Assembly (NCBI GenBank): GCA_964401995.1
Contig: CAYOAP010000003.1
Location: 144,824 to 208,823, forward strand
Direction of reading: 5' to 3'
Origin: DATCBF01 sp964401995
GTDB lineage: Bacteria; Actinomycetota; Thermoleophilia; Solirubrobacterales; 70-9
Length of the DNA: 64,000 nt
Shown here: piece by piece, positions 15,345-23,111 of the stretch
Position numbering within the stretch: the stretch's first letter is position 1
Layout: each line of letters opens with the position of its first letter
Translations under genes and position numbers: made by a program
Notes under the pieces: model-generated
Told to the model about the DNA's origin: nothing
The model's database searches: none
What the model saw: the letters and a program-made list of their open reading frames with translations, nothing else

Positions 15345-16019
15345 CGGGCGCTTCTTGGCCATGCCGGCCTTGCGCGGGAGATTCTCGGGGGTTGAGCCCT
15401 GCTTGCGGATGACGTGAAGGTGGCGGTGCTGGCTTCCGGCGCGGTCGCCTACGTTGAGGATTGCCTCGGGGCGCATTGCCAGCTCGTCAGCTGCGCGCGC
15501 TAGCTGGGACTCCTCGTCTTTGTCTCTTTTGCCCTTCCAGGCGACAAGGACGCCGTTTTCTTTGAGGAGAGGGGATGCGAGCTCTGCGAGGGTCGATAGG
15601 CGGCCTACCGCTCTTGCCGTCACTACGTCGTAGGTCTCGCGCCCTGGGCCTTTGGCCAGATCCTCGGAGCGGGCGTTGATCACGTGGGCGTTGGCAATGC
15701 CTGCCTCGGCCGCAGCTCTTTCGATGAAGGCGCACTTGCGGCCTATCGACTCGACCAGCTCTACCTTTGCTTCGGGGAGGGATATCGCCAGGACTAGCCC
15801 TGGAAATCCCGCTCCAGAGCCGATGTCGGCTACCTGCACAGCTTCCTGCAGCTCTGGGACCTCGAGGCCGGTGAGGCTGTCGGTCACGTGGACCTTCCAG
15901 GCCTGATTTGGCGCCGTCACCGAGCTGACTGAGGCTCGCTCTATCGCGAGCAGGTCTAAGACTTTCTGCAGGGCGGCGCGGGACTGAGGGTCCAAGTCGG
16001 CCTTGCGGCCTGGAGTCAC
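15336..16019 (-). CDS. rsmG: 16S rRNA (guanine527-N7)-methyltransferase RsmG
   Basis: 227 residues from GTG at 16019. SAM-dependent methyltransferase for G527 of 16S rRNA. It has NQAWKVHVTDSLTGLEV, the SAM motif VADIGSGAGFPGLVLAI, VELVESIGRKCAFIERAA, the DVVTARAVGRLSTLAELASPLLKENGVLVAWKG core and a basic tail (AKKRPKG). It overlaps jag by 4 bases. Unlike in most actinobacteria, it runs against yidC and away from parA. Confidence 0.95.
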   Translation of the reverse strand: MTPGRKADLDPQSRAALQKVLDLLAIERASVSSVTAPNQAWKVHVTDSLTGLEVPELQEAVQVADIGSGAGFPGLVLAISLPEAKVELVESIGRKCAFIERAAAEAGIANAHVINARSEDLAKGPGRETYDVVTARAVGRLSTLAELASPLLKENGVLVAWKGKRDKDEESQLARAADELAMRPEAILNVGDRAGSQHRHLHVIRKQGSTPENLPRKAGMAKKRPKG

Positions 16020-16498
16020 TCTGAGATCAGGGGGGCAACTACTACGCAGCGCCGCGGCTCGTCGCCCTCGCTGTAGGTCTCGACCCCGGCGCGCTCTTTC
16101 AGGTGTTCATGGACGACGCGGCGCTCCTGGGCGCTCATCGGGTCCATTTCGACCGTGTGGCTGCCGCTCAGCGCCTGCTCAGCGGCGCGGTCGGCGCGGG
16201 AGATCAGGGTCTCGCGCCTGCGCTCGCGATAGCCGGCGGCGTCGACGATCACCCGTTTGCGGTCGCGCAGGCCGCGGAAGGCGGCCTGGTAGCAGAGCAG
16301 CTGCAGGGCGTCGATCGTCTGCCCGCGTTTGCCGATCAGCAAGCCGTAGTCGTCGCCGCCGTTGACCACCGCCTCGATCCGGTCGTCGTCCTCGTTGATG
16401 TCGACCTCGCCGTCGAGGTCGAGCTCATCGAGCACTCCCTCGACAAGCTCGCGCACCCGCTCGGCGGGCTCCTGGGGCCAATCTGCCGTCTCGCTCAT
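16016..16498 (-). CDS. jag: Jag/KhpB family RNA-binding protein (KH + R3H)
   Basis: 160 residues from ATG at 16498 (MSETADWPQEPAERVREL). A KH domain carries LLIGKRGQTIDALQLLCYQAAFRG (GxxG loop GKRG), and the R3H domain has DPMSAQERRVVHEHLKERAGVETYSEGDEPRRCVVV. The N-terminal Jag_N domain is absent, as in actinobacteria. GGAGG touches the ATG directly, too close for normal use, so translation may be leaderless. A TTG at 16540 would extend it into the divergent promoter. Confidence 0.92.
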   Translation of the reverse strand: MSETADWPQEPAERVRELVEGVLDELDLDGEVDINEDDDRIEAVVNGGDDYGLLIGKRGQTIDALQLLCYQAAFRGLRDRKRVIVDAAGYRERRRETLISRADRAAEQALSGSHTVEMDPMSAQERRVVHEHLKERAGVETYSEGDEPRRCVVVAPLISE

Positions 16499-16504
16499 CC
16501 TCCG

Positions 16505-16548
16505 CAGACTATTCAGCTCGGGGTCGGCGCGTCGAGGCAAATAGTCTG
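16505..16548. promoter_or_regulatory. Symmetric divergent promoter, probably leaderless, jag/parA
   Basis: CAGACTATT (16505-16513) and AATAGTCTG (16540-16548) form a perfect 9-bp inverted repeat. Each arm reads TAGTCT, a -10-like hexamer, pointing at its own gene. The ATG lies about 7-10 bases beyond on each side, so both mRNAs may begin at or near the start codon. No TTGACA-like -35 is visible. Confidence 0.45.
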
Positions 16549-16556
16549 GCTTGCGA

Positions 16557-17315
16557 ATGGGCTTGGTCTACGCAGTCGCGAACCAGAAGGGCGGGGTCGG
16601 CAAGACGACCACCGCGGTCAATGTCGCCGCTTGCGTCGCCGCCGGCGGCGCTCAGACCCTGCTCGTCGACCTCGACCCCCAGTGCAACGCAACCGTCGCC
16701 CTCGGTGGCGACCGTGACCTGCATCCCTCCTCCTACGACTGCCTGACCGGCGACGTCTCGGTCGCCGAGGCGGCCCGGCCGGCCGGGCCCGACAACCTCT
16801 GGCTGGTCCCCGCCAACCGCGACCTCGCCGGGGCCGCGGTCGAGCTGCCGCGGATCGAGGGCTCGGAGACCCGCCTGCGCGAGCGCCTCGGCCCGGTCCG
16901 CGAGCGCTTCGCCTACACGCTGCTCGACTGCCCGCCCTCCCTCGGCCCGGTCAGCGTCAACGCCCTGACCGCCGCCGACCGCGCGATCGTGCCGGTCCAG
17001 GCCGAGTACCTGGCCCTGGAGGGCCTGGTCCAGTTCCTCGAGACGCTGGGGATGATCCGCCGTGAGCTCAACCCGGCGCTTGAGGTCTCAGGCCTGTTGA
17101 TCACCATGCACGACGAGCGCACCCGCCTTGCCCGGGATGTCGAGAGCGAGCTGCGCGAGCACTTCCCGGAGATGGTCTTCGCGACGGTCATCCCGCGCAG
17201 CGTCAGAGTCGCCGAGGCGCCGAGCTATGGTCTGCCCGTGACCGAGCACTCACCTTCCTCACGGGGGTCCACCGCGTACAAAGCGCTGGCCAAGGAGCTG
17301 GCCGAGCGTGGCTAG
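16557..17315 (+). CDS. parA: Chromosome partitioning ATPase ParA (Soj)
   Basis: 252 residues from ATG at 16557 (a TTG two codons earlier is also possible). It has the deviant Walker A KGGVGKTTT with signature Lys11 and Lys16, the LVDLDPQCNAT strand, LLDCPPSLGPVSVNAL and the C-terminal EAPSYGLPVTEHSPSSRGSTAYKALAKEL. It forms nucleoid-bound ATP dimers that move ParB-parS complexes. It overlaps parB by 8 bases. Confidence 0.96.
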   Translation: MGLVYAVANQKGGVGKTTTAVNVAACVAAGGAQTLLVDLDPQCNATVALGGDRDLHPSSYDCLTGDVSVAEAARPAGPDNLWLVPANRDLAGAAVELPRIEGSETRLRERLGPVRERFAYTLLDCPPSLGPVSVNALTAADRAIVPVQAEYLALEGLVQFLETLGMIRRELNPALEVSGLLITMHDERTRLARDVESELREHFPEMVFATVIPRSVRVAEAPSYGLPVTEHSPSSRGSTAYKALAKELAERG

Positions 17316-18177
17316 CGGCACCAAGCGGGGGATCGGCCGCGGCCTCGCCTCGATCCTGCCGGAGGCCAGCAGCGAGGGCGCCGGCGAGCTGCGCGAGCTG
17401 CCGGTGAAGCTGATCAAGCCGAACCCCAACCAGCCGCGGACCAAGTTCGATCCCGACGCACTCGCCGGCCTCGCCTCCTCGATCGAGGCCAGCGGCGTCG
17501 TCCAGCCGTTGCTCGTCCGCCCTCTGCACGACGGCAGCTACGAGCTGATCGCTGGCGAGCGCCGCTGGCGCGCGGCTCAGCAGGCCGGCCTCGAGAAGGT
17601 CCCGGCCATTGTCCGCGACTCCGAGCAGGCCGAGCGCCTGCAGGTCGCCCTGATCGAGAACATGGTCCGCGAGGATCTCAACCCGGTCGAGGAGGCGCGC
17701 GCCTGCTCCGCCCTGGTCGACGAGCTCGGGCTCTCGAAAGAGGAGCTGGCCCGCCGGGTCGGCCGCAGCCGGCCGGCGGTCTCGAATCTGATCCGCCTGC
17801 TCGACCTCCCTGACGAGGCGCTTGATCTGCTCGAGTCCGGTGAGCTCAGCGAGGGCCACGGCCGCGCCCTGCTTGCCGCTCCCGGCAACGACGTCCGACG
17901 CCGCCTCGCCCGTGACGCCGCCAGGGGCGGCTGGTCGGTCCGCGAGACCGAGAACAGAGCTAAGCTGGCTAGCCAGCCAAAGACAACGGAGAAGAGCCGC
18001 AAGGCCGATCCCGAGGAGGCCGCCGCCCTGCGTGATCTGGCCGACCGCCTGGAGGCAGCCCTGGGCCACGAGGTCACGGTCAAGCCGAAGGGCGAGGAGA
18101 TCGCCGCCGAGCTGCGATTCGACGACTTGGATCAGGCGCTTGCCCTGGCCAAGCAGCTCGGCCGACGGCGCACCTGA
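17308..18177 (+). CDS. parB: Chromosome partitioning protein ParB
   Basis: 289 residues from GTG. The N-terminus RGIGRGLASIL is the ParA-stimulating patch. The CTP-binding domain has KPNPNQPRTKFD, box I GERRWRA (83-89) and box II ENMVREDLNPVEEA. The helix-turn-helix (SKEELARRVGRSRPAVSNLIRLLDLP) reads parS, and a C-terminal dimerisation domain follows. A likely parS lies 3 kb upstream in rnpA/yidD. Confidence 0.96.
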   Translation: MASGTKRGIGRGLASILPEASSEGAGELRELPVKLIKPNPNQPRTKFDPDALAGLASSIEASGVVQPLLVRPLHDGSYELIAGERRWRAAQQAGLEKVPAIVRDSEQAERLQVALIENMVREDLNPVEEARACSALVDELGLSKEELARRVGRSRPAVSNLIRLLDLPDEALDLLESGELSEGHGRALLAAPGNDVRRRLARDAARGGWSVRETENRAKLASQPKTTEKSRKADPEEAAALRDLADRLEAALGHEVTVKPKGEEIAAELRFDDLDQALALAKQLGRRRT

Positions 18178-18227
18178 GGGACCCCCGGATGGCCGCTATC
18201 ATCGGCTGCCCGCAAGGGTGATTTTGA

Positions 18228-18301
<74 letters not shown>

Positions 18302-18304
18302 CTC

Positions 18305-18796
18305 GTGCAGCAGATGCAGATCTATGGCGTCAGCTTCGACATGGTCGGCAAGCAGCCGATCGTGTTGTTGAAGACGGTTGACGGCAACCGGTTCCTGCCG
18401 ATCTGGATCGGGCACCCCGAGGCGGCGGCGATCCTGATGAAGCTGCAGGGCGCCTCGACGCCGCGGCCAATGACGCACGATCTGCTCTCCGACCTGCTTG
18501 AGCAGCTCGACGCCAAATGCGTCCGCGTCTCGGTCACAGAGCTGCGCGACAACACCTTCTACGCCTCGATCACGATCTCGGTCAACGGCTCGGAGATGGA
18601 GATCGACTCGCGCCCCTCCGATGCCCTCGCCCTCGCGGTCCGCGTCTCGGCCCCGATCTTCGCGGCCGAGGAGGTGATCGAGGAGTCGGCGATCGAGTTC
18701 GAACACGAGGTAGAGGACACCGAGGAGGTCGTCGACAAGTTCAAAGAGTTCCTCGACGAGGTCTCGCCGGAGGACTTCGCTAAAGGCGAGGAGTAG
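18305..18796 (+). CDS. Bifunctional nuclease family protein (DUF151)
   Basis: 163 residues from GTG at 18305 (ATG three codons later is an alternative). The family core is LLKTVDGNRFLPIWIGHPEAAAILMKLQGASTPRPMTHDLLSDLL, followed by TFYASITISVNG and DSRPSDALALAVRVSAPIF. The acidic C-terminal extension (VEDTEEVVDKFKEFLDEVSPEDF) matches the mycobacterial homologue. Plant and mycobacterial relatives are described as DNase/RNases. It starts 4 bases after tRNA-Ile, so its mRNA is probably released by tRNA 3' processing. It overlaps the ddl end by 17 bases. Confidence 0.88.
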   Translation: MQQMQIYGVSFDMVGKQPIVLLKTVDGNRFLPIWIGHPEAAAILMKLQGASTPRPMTHDLLSDLLEQLDAKCVRVSVTELRDNTFYASITISVNGSEMEIDSRPSDALALAVRVSAPIFAAEEVIEESAIEFEHEVEDTEEVVDKFKEFLDEVSPEDFAKGEE

Positions 18797-19724
18797 CGGC
18801 GCCCCGCTCTTCGAGCGCAAGCTCGAGGATTTGCTCGACCAGGCGCACGAACGACAGGCCCGCCGCCTCAGCCGCCTGGGGCAGGAGGCTGGTGTCGGTC
18901 AGGCCCGGGATCGCGTTTACCTCCAGCACCTGCGGCCCCTCCGCGCCAAGGATCAGGTCGACCCGGGCAAACCCGGCGCAGCCGAGCGCCCGGTAGGCGG
19001 AGACCGCCGCCTCGGTCACGGCCGCCGCCTCGCTGGAGCTGAGCTGGGCGGGGCAGATGAACTCGGTGCGGCCGATTTCGTAGCGGGCCTCGAAGTCGTA
19101 GCGGTCGCCGATCGGGATCGCCTCGACGATCGGCAGCGGCTCGCCGCCGATCACGCTGACCGCGAGCTCACGGCCGTCGACGAAGCGCTCGAGCAGGACC
19201 CGGTCGTCGTAGCTGAAAGCGGAGATCAGCGCCTGTGGGATCTCGGCTGCATCAGCGGCGAACCTGACGCCGAGGGCCGAGCCGCCGCGGCTGGGCTTGA
19301 CCACGAGCGGGAAGCCGAGCCGCTCCTCCATGCGGTCGAGCGTGTCGGCGGCGCCGAGTTCGCGGAAGGCGGTCTCGTTGAAGGCAAACCAGTCAGGGGT
19401 CGGGACCCCAGCCTCGCGCAGCGCGTGCTTGGCCAGGACCTTGTCCATGCAGCGGGCGCAGGCGGCAACCCCAGGCCCGGTGAAGGGGATGTCGAGGATC
19501 TCCAGCAGCTCCTGCGCCGTGCCGTCCTCGCCGCCGGCGCCGTGCATGGCGACGAAGGCGACGTCGGGGCGTTCGTCCACCAGGCGCTTGACCAGATCGG
19601 CGCCGACGTCGTGCCCGACCGCCTCGTGCCCGAGCCGCTCCAACGCGTCTTCGACCCGGGCGCCGGAGCGCAGCGAGACCCCGCGCTCAAGCGAGCGGCC
19701 GCCTTTGAGGACCGCGACCTTCAC
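18780..19724 (-). CDS. ddl: D-alanine--D-alanine ligase
   Basis: 314 residues from GTG at 19724 (MKVAVLKGGRSLERGVSLRSG). ATP-grasp enzyme making the D-Ala-D-Ala dipeptide of peptidoglycan. Conserved pieces are FVAMHGAGGEDGTAQELLEILDIPFTGPGV, KHALREAGVPTP, GFPLVVKPSRGGSALGV, LLERFVDGRELAVSVIG, GFARVDLIL and the metal and substrate motif LEVNAIPGLTDTSLLPQAA. It overlaps the upstream aminotransferase by 4 bases and converges on bfn. Confidence 0.95.
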   Translation of the reverse strand: MKVAVLKGGRSLERGVSLRSGARVEDALERLGHEAVGHDVGADLVKRLVDERPDVAFVAMHGAGGEDGTAQELLEILDIPFTGPGVAACARCMDKVLAKHALREAGVPTPDWFAFNETAFRELGAADTLDRMEERLGFPLVVKPSRGGSALGVRFAADAAEIPQALISAFSYDDRVLLERFVDGRELAVSVIGGEPLPIVEAIPIGDRYDFEARYEIGRTEFICPAQLSSSEAAAVTEAAVSAYRALGCAGFARVDLILGAEGPQVLEVNAIPGLTDTSLLPQAAEAAGLSFVRLVEQILELALEERGAATPRL

Positions 19725-21091
19725 GCTCCCGCCTCGCCGGTCTTGCGGAAGGGAATGACGTCGGCCACCGGGTCGATGGCCTCTTCTGGCGCCACCGGCG
19801 CCGCGGGCGCTTCGCCGGTGAGGGCACCGTAGAGGTCGACCTGCTCGGCGATCACCTTGCCGATCCGCTTCACCCCCTCGCGGATTTCCTCGTCGGTCAC
19901 GCCGGAGAAGTTGAGCCGCATCGAGTTGCGCCCGCGGCCGTCGACGTAGGCGGCCTGGCCGGGGACGAAGGCGACGTTGTCGCGCAGCGCCTTGGCCAGC
20001 AAGTCGCTGGTGTCGATGTACTCGGGCAGGGTCGCCCAGATGAAGAGGCCGCCTTCTGGTTCGGTCCAGGTCGCCTGCGGCGGGAAGTGTTTGCGCAGCG
20101 CCTCGAGCATCACGTCGCGGCGGTGGCGGTAAAGCCCGATCAGGCTGGCGATGTAGTCCTGCCAGCGCCCTTCGGCGAAGTACTCGCGGACGAAGAACTG
20201 GGTCAGGGTCGAGGTGCAGAGGTCGGCGGCCTGCTTGCCGAGCACGATCTTCTGCATCACCGGCGGCGGCGCCACCGCCCAGCCGAGGCGGATGCCGGGG
20301 GAGAGGATCTTCGAGAAGGTGCCGATGTAGATGACGTAGTCGCCACCGTCGAGCTGGTAGAGCGGCGGCAGCGCCTCGCCGCCGTAGCGGAGCAGGCCGT
20401 AGGGGCTGTCCTCGACGACCAGCAGCTCGTGGCTGCGGGCGATCTCGACCAGCCGCTGCCTGCGCTCGAAGGACATCGCCACGCCGGCCGGGTTCTGAAA
20501 GGTCGGCACCGAGTAGACGAACTTCGGCCGTTTGCCTTCCTCGCCGAGGCGGGCGAGCACGCCCTCCAGCTCCTCGACCCGCATCCCGTCGTCGTCGCAC
20601 TCGATCTGCACGACCTCGGCCTCGTAGCTGCAGAAGACCGGCACCGCCCCGGGGTAGGTCGGGGCCTCGCAGATGACGACGTCGCCCGGGTCGATCAGCG
20701 TCTTGCAGACCAGGTCGATCGCCTGCTGGCCGCCGGTGGTGACGATGATGTCGTCGCTTTCGGGCAGCATCCCCTCGGCCCCCATCACCTGCAGGATGCA
20801 GTCCTTGGTCTCCTCGAAGCCCTCGGTCGGGCCGTACTGCAGCGCCTCGGCCGCCGACGTTTGCGCGATCCGCGTCATCTGCGCCGCGAAGCTCTTGGGC
20901 GGGAAGGTCGAGGTGTCGGGCAGTCCGCCGGCAAGCGAGATCACCTCGGGACGGGCGGTGATCTCCATCAGGTCGCGCATCGCCGAGGAGCGCATCACCC
21001 GGGTCCGCGCGGCAAAGAGGCCGGCGTAGCGCTCGAGGTCGCGGGTGCGGGTGTGGGCGCGGCGGCGGTGGGGAGGAGGCGTCTCGCTCAT
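19721..21091 (-). CDS. PLP-dependent class I/II aminotransferase (2-aminoadipate/valine-pyruvate type)
   Basis: 456 residues from ATG at 21091. Fold-type I aminotransferase: ISLAGGLPDTSTFPP, QYGPTEGFEETKD, IVTTGGQQAIDLVCKTLIDPGDVVICEAPTYPGAV, PTFQNPAGVAMS, VVEDSPYGLLRYGG, and the PLP-lysine motif YIGTFSKILSPGIRLGWAV. This pattern is that of LysN/MocR-like catalytic domains without a GntR domain. The exact substrate cannot be told. A C-terminal 40-residue Ala/Pro/acidic tail is extra. Translationally coupled to ddl, so a role in amino-acid supply to the wall is possible but unproven. Confidence 0.85.
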   Translation of the reverse strand: MSETPPPHRRRAHTRTRDLERYAGLFAARTRVMRSSAMRDLMEITARPEVISLAGGLPDTSTFPPKSFAAQMTRIAQTSAAEALQYGPTEGFEETKDCILQVMGAEGMLPESDDIIVTTGGQQAIDLVCKTLIDPGDVVICEAPTYPGAVPVFCSYEAEVVQIECDDDGMRVEELEGVLARLGEEGKRPKFVYSVPTFQNPAGVAMSFERRQRLVEIARSHELLVVEDSPYGLLRYGGEALPPLYQLDGGDYVIYIGTFSKILSPGIRLGWAVAPPPVMQKIVLGKQAADLCTSTLTQFFVREYFAEGRWQDYIASLIGLYRHRRDVMLEALRKHFPPQATWTEPEGGLFIWATLPEYIDTSDLLAKALRDNVAFVPGQAAYVDGRGRNSMRLNFSGVTDEEIREGVKRIGKVIAEQVDLYGALTGEAPAAPVAPEEAIDPVADVIPFRKTGEAGA

Positions 21092-21145
21092 GGCAGAAGT
21101 GTGGCGGATCGACGCGCCTGCGCCAGGGAGGTTAGGTTTTCGCAT

Positions 21146-21550
21146 GTGGAGTTTCTCTCTGATCTAGGGATCGGCATCGCGATCGGGATGCTCGTCGGCA
21201 CAACCGGCACCCATGGCTCCGCCCGCGGGCGGATGACGTTGCTCGCCGCCGTGATCGGCCTCGTGATCGGTTTCCTGCTCGGCAGCGCCCTCGGCGCCCT
21301 GGCCTGCATGCTCGGCACCGTCCTCGCCTGCCTGGTGATCAGCGACATCGTCTCCGGCGCCAGCCGCCGCGAGGGCAGCCGGGCCGGCGCCCTCGGCTTC
21401 CTCGTCGCCCTGGCGGCGCTGGTCGTGATCGCCGTCTCGCTGGTCTTCTCGCCGCTGGTCGTGCTGGTGATCGTCGCCCTGCTTTGGCTCGGCCTCGCCC
21501 GCCGCCGCCGCGCCCAGCGCAAGCACGCCGGCCTGCGCGTGCTGCGGTAG
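21146..21550 (+). CDS. Small polytopic membrane protein, unknown function
   Basis: 134 residues from GTG at 21146. Four hydrophobic segments can be traced: 8-25 (GIGIAIGMLVG), 30-65 in two passes (LLAAVIGLVIGFLLGSALGALACMLGTVLACLVI), 80-100 and 100-118 (VLVIVALLWLGLA). The C-terminus is basic (ARRRRAQRKHAGLRVLR), so it is probably cytoplasmic. Glycine-rich helices resemble GlsB/DUF456-type small membrane proteins, but no family is recognised. It diverges from the aminotransferase by 54 bases and precedes the phosphodiesterase gene. Confidence 0.65.
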   Translation: MEFLSDLGIGIAIGMLVGTTGTHGSARGRMTLLAAVIGLVIGFLLGSALGALACMLGTVLACLVISDIVSGASRREGSRAGALGFLVALAALVVIAVSLVFSPLVVLVIVALLWLGLARRRRAQRKHAGLRVLR

Positions 21551-21584
21551 CGGACGTCGCCGCTCCTCCATCATTCGCAGAGCG

Positions 21585-23111
21585 ATGGCTGCGAAGAAGC
21601 TGATCCTCACCTACGTCGACTCGCTGCGCACCGACATGTTGCAGCGGGCGATCGCCGAGCAGCGCGCCCCCACCTTTGAGGCATTGCTCGAGCGCGGGAC
21701 GCTGATCCCCGACTGCGTCTCCAGCTTTCCCTCGGTGACGCCTGTCGCCTGCGCCGAGATGGTGACCGGGGTCGGCGCCGACGAGCACTGGATCAGCGGC
21801 ATGAACTGGTACCACCGGCTGGAGCGGCGCTACGTCGAGTACGGCTCCTCGCTCGATGCGACCCGCGCCTTCGGGGTTTTCCGGGCGCTCTACGACCTCG
21901 TCTACAACATGAACTTGGCCCACCTCAGCCCCGAGATCGAGACGCTGTTCGAGCAGCTCGACGACGCCGGCGCGCGGACCGCCTGCACCTCCTTCCTGAT
22001 CTACCGGGGACGTCATCGCCACCAGGTCTCGCTCGACGGGCTGCTGCGCCGCGCCGTCGACACGACCAGGCTCAAGTTTCGCCACCACACCTGGGGCCCC
22101 GCCGAGCTTTTCTACGGTGACCTCTACGCCAGCCGCGAGGTCCCCTGCAAACCGTCCTCGATCCCTGGCAGCCGCGACGGCTACTCGGCCTGCTGCGTCG
22201 CCGAGCTCGCCAAGGAGGACCTCTTCGACTTCCTCCTCTTCTCGCTCCCCGACAACGACAACTACTCCCATCGCCACGGGCCGGAGGCAAGCGTCGAGTC
22301 GATCTCCAAGGCCGACCATTGCTTCGCCAAGTTGGTCGAGGCAGCGGGCGGCCTCGATCGCTTCCTTGCCGACCACGCTCTGATCCTGCTCGGCGACCAC
22401 GCCCAGACGCCGGTCCACCGCGGCCTGCCGCTGGCCGAGATCCTCGGCCGCGACTGGAAGGTGCTGCAGCCATCGGAGGACCAGCCCACCGCTGCCCAGC
22501 TCGCGGTCAGCCCGACCGGGCGGGCCGCCCACGTCTACCTGTTGCCGGGCGAGGGGCCGCGGGCCGAGCATGGCGATGTCCGCCGGCGGCTGACCGAGAC
22601 CGAGGGGGTCGACCTCACCTGTTGGCTGGAGGGCGCCGACGGCAAACCGCTGCAGCGAGACGAGCCGGGGATGCCGGCGGGCGGTGGGGAGGTGGCGGTG
22701 ATCGAGCGCCCGGGCGCCCAGCTGCGCCTCCGGCCCGGCGGCGAGACAGCGGACCTGCGTGGCCGCGGCTGGCAGGTCGACGGCGACCTCGGTGTGCTGG
22801 AAGCGCGGGTCGAGGACGGCCAGCTGCGCAGCGAGGCCTACCCAGACCCGCTGGCCCGGGTCTGGTCGGCGCTGACCTCCCCTCACGCCGGCGACTTCAT
22901 CGTCTCCCTCGCCGAGGGATTCGAGGCGGTCGACTGGGGGGGAGTCACCCACGCCGGCGGCGGCAGCCACGGGGCGCTGCACGCCGGCGACTCCAACGTG
23001 CCGCTGCTCTTCGTCGGCTGCGGCCCGGCCAGCGCCGATGAGCAGCAGCAGTGGGCGCTGCGCGATGTCGCCCCGGTGATCCGGGAGCACTTCGGGTTGG
23101 GCCAGGAGTGA
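21585..23111 (+). CDS. Alkaline-phosphatase-superfamily phosphodiesterase/pyrophosphatase
   Basis: 508 residues, no signal peptide. The N-terminal metal site is LILTYVDSLRTDML with a likely Thr nucleophile in SFPSVTPVACAEMVTGVG. Further metal ligands appear in SLPDNDNYSHRHGPE (Asp, His) and LILLGDHAQTPV. The late motif HAGGGSHGALHAGDSNVPLLFVG is the last His-containing metal loop of the type I phosphodiesterase/nucleotide pyrophosphatase family. Residues about 300-420 form a family-specific insert. The substrate is unknown. Its stop overlaps the next start by one base, so it is coupled to a membrane glycosyltransferase-like protein. Confidence 0.8.
   Translation: MAAKKLILTYVDSLRTDMLQRAIAEQRAPTFEALLERGTLIPDCVSSFPSVTPVACAEMVTGVGADEHWISGMNWYHRLERRYVEYGSSLDATRAFGVFRALYDLVYNMNLAHLSPEIETLFEQLDDAGARTACTSFLIYRGRHRHQVSLDGLLRRAVDTTRLKFRHHTWGPAELFYGDLYASREVPCKPSSIPGSRDGYSACCVAELAKEDLFDFLLFSLPDNDNYSHRHGPEASVESISKADHCFAKLVEAAGGLDRFLADHALILLGDHAQTPVHRGLPLAEILGRDWKVLQPSEDQPTAAQLAVSPTGRAAHVYLLPGEGPRAEHGDVRRRLTETEGVDLTCWLEGADGKPLQRDEPGMPAGGGEVAVIERPGAQLRLRPGGETADLRGRGWQVDGDLGVLEARVEDGQLRSEAYPDPLARVWSALTSPHAGDFIVSLAEGFEAVDWGGVTHAGGGSHGALHAGDSNVPLLFVGCGPASADEQQQWALRDVAPVIREHFGLGQE

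Noticed and set aside
18780..20600. A 606-residue open frame on the minus strand joining ddl to a long Arg/Pro-rich N-terminal part.
   Set aside because: The first ~290 residues are the aminotransferase read in the wrong frame; ddl has its own GTG at 19724.
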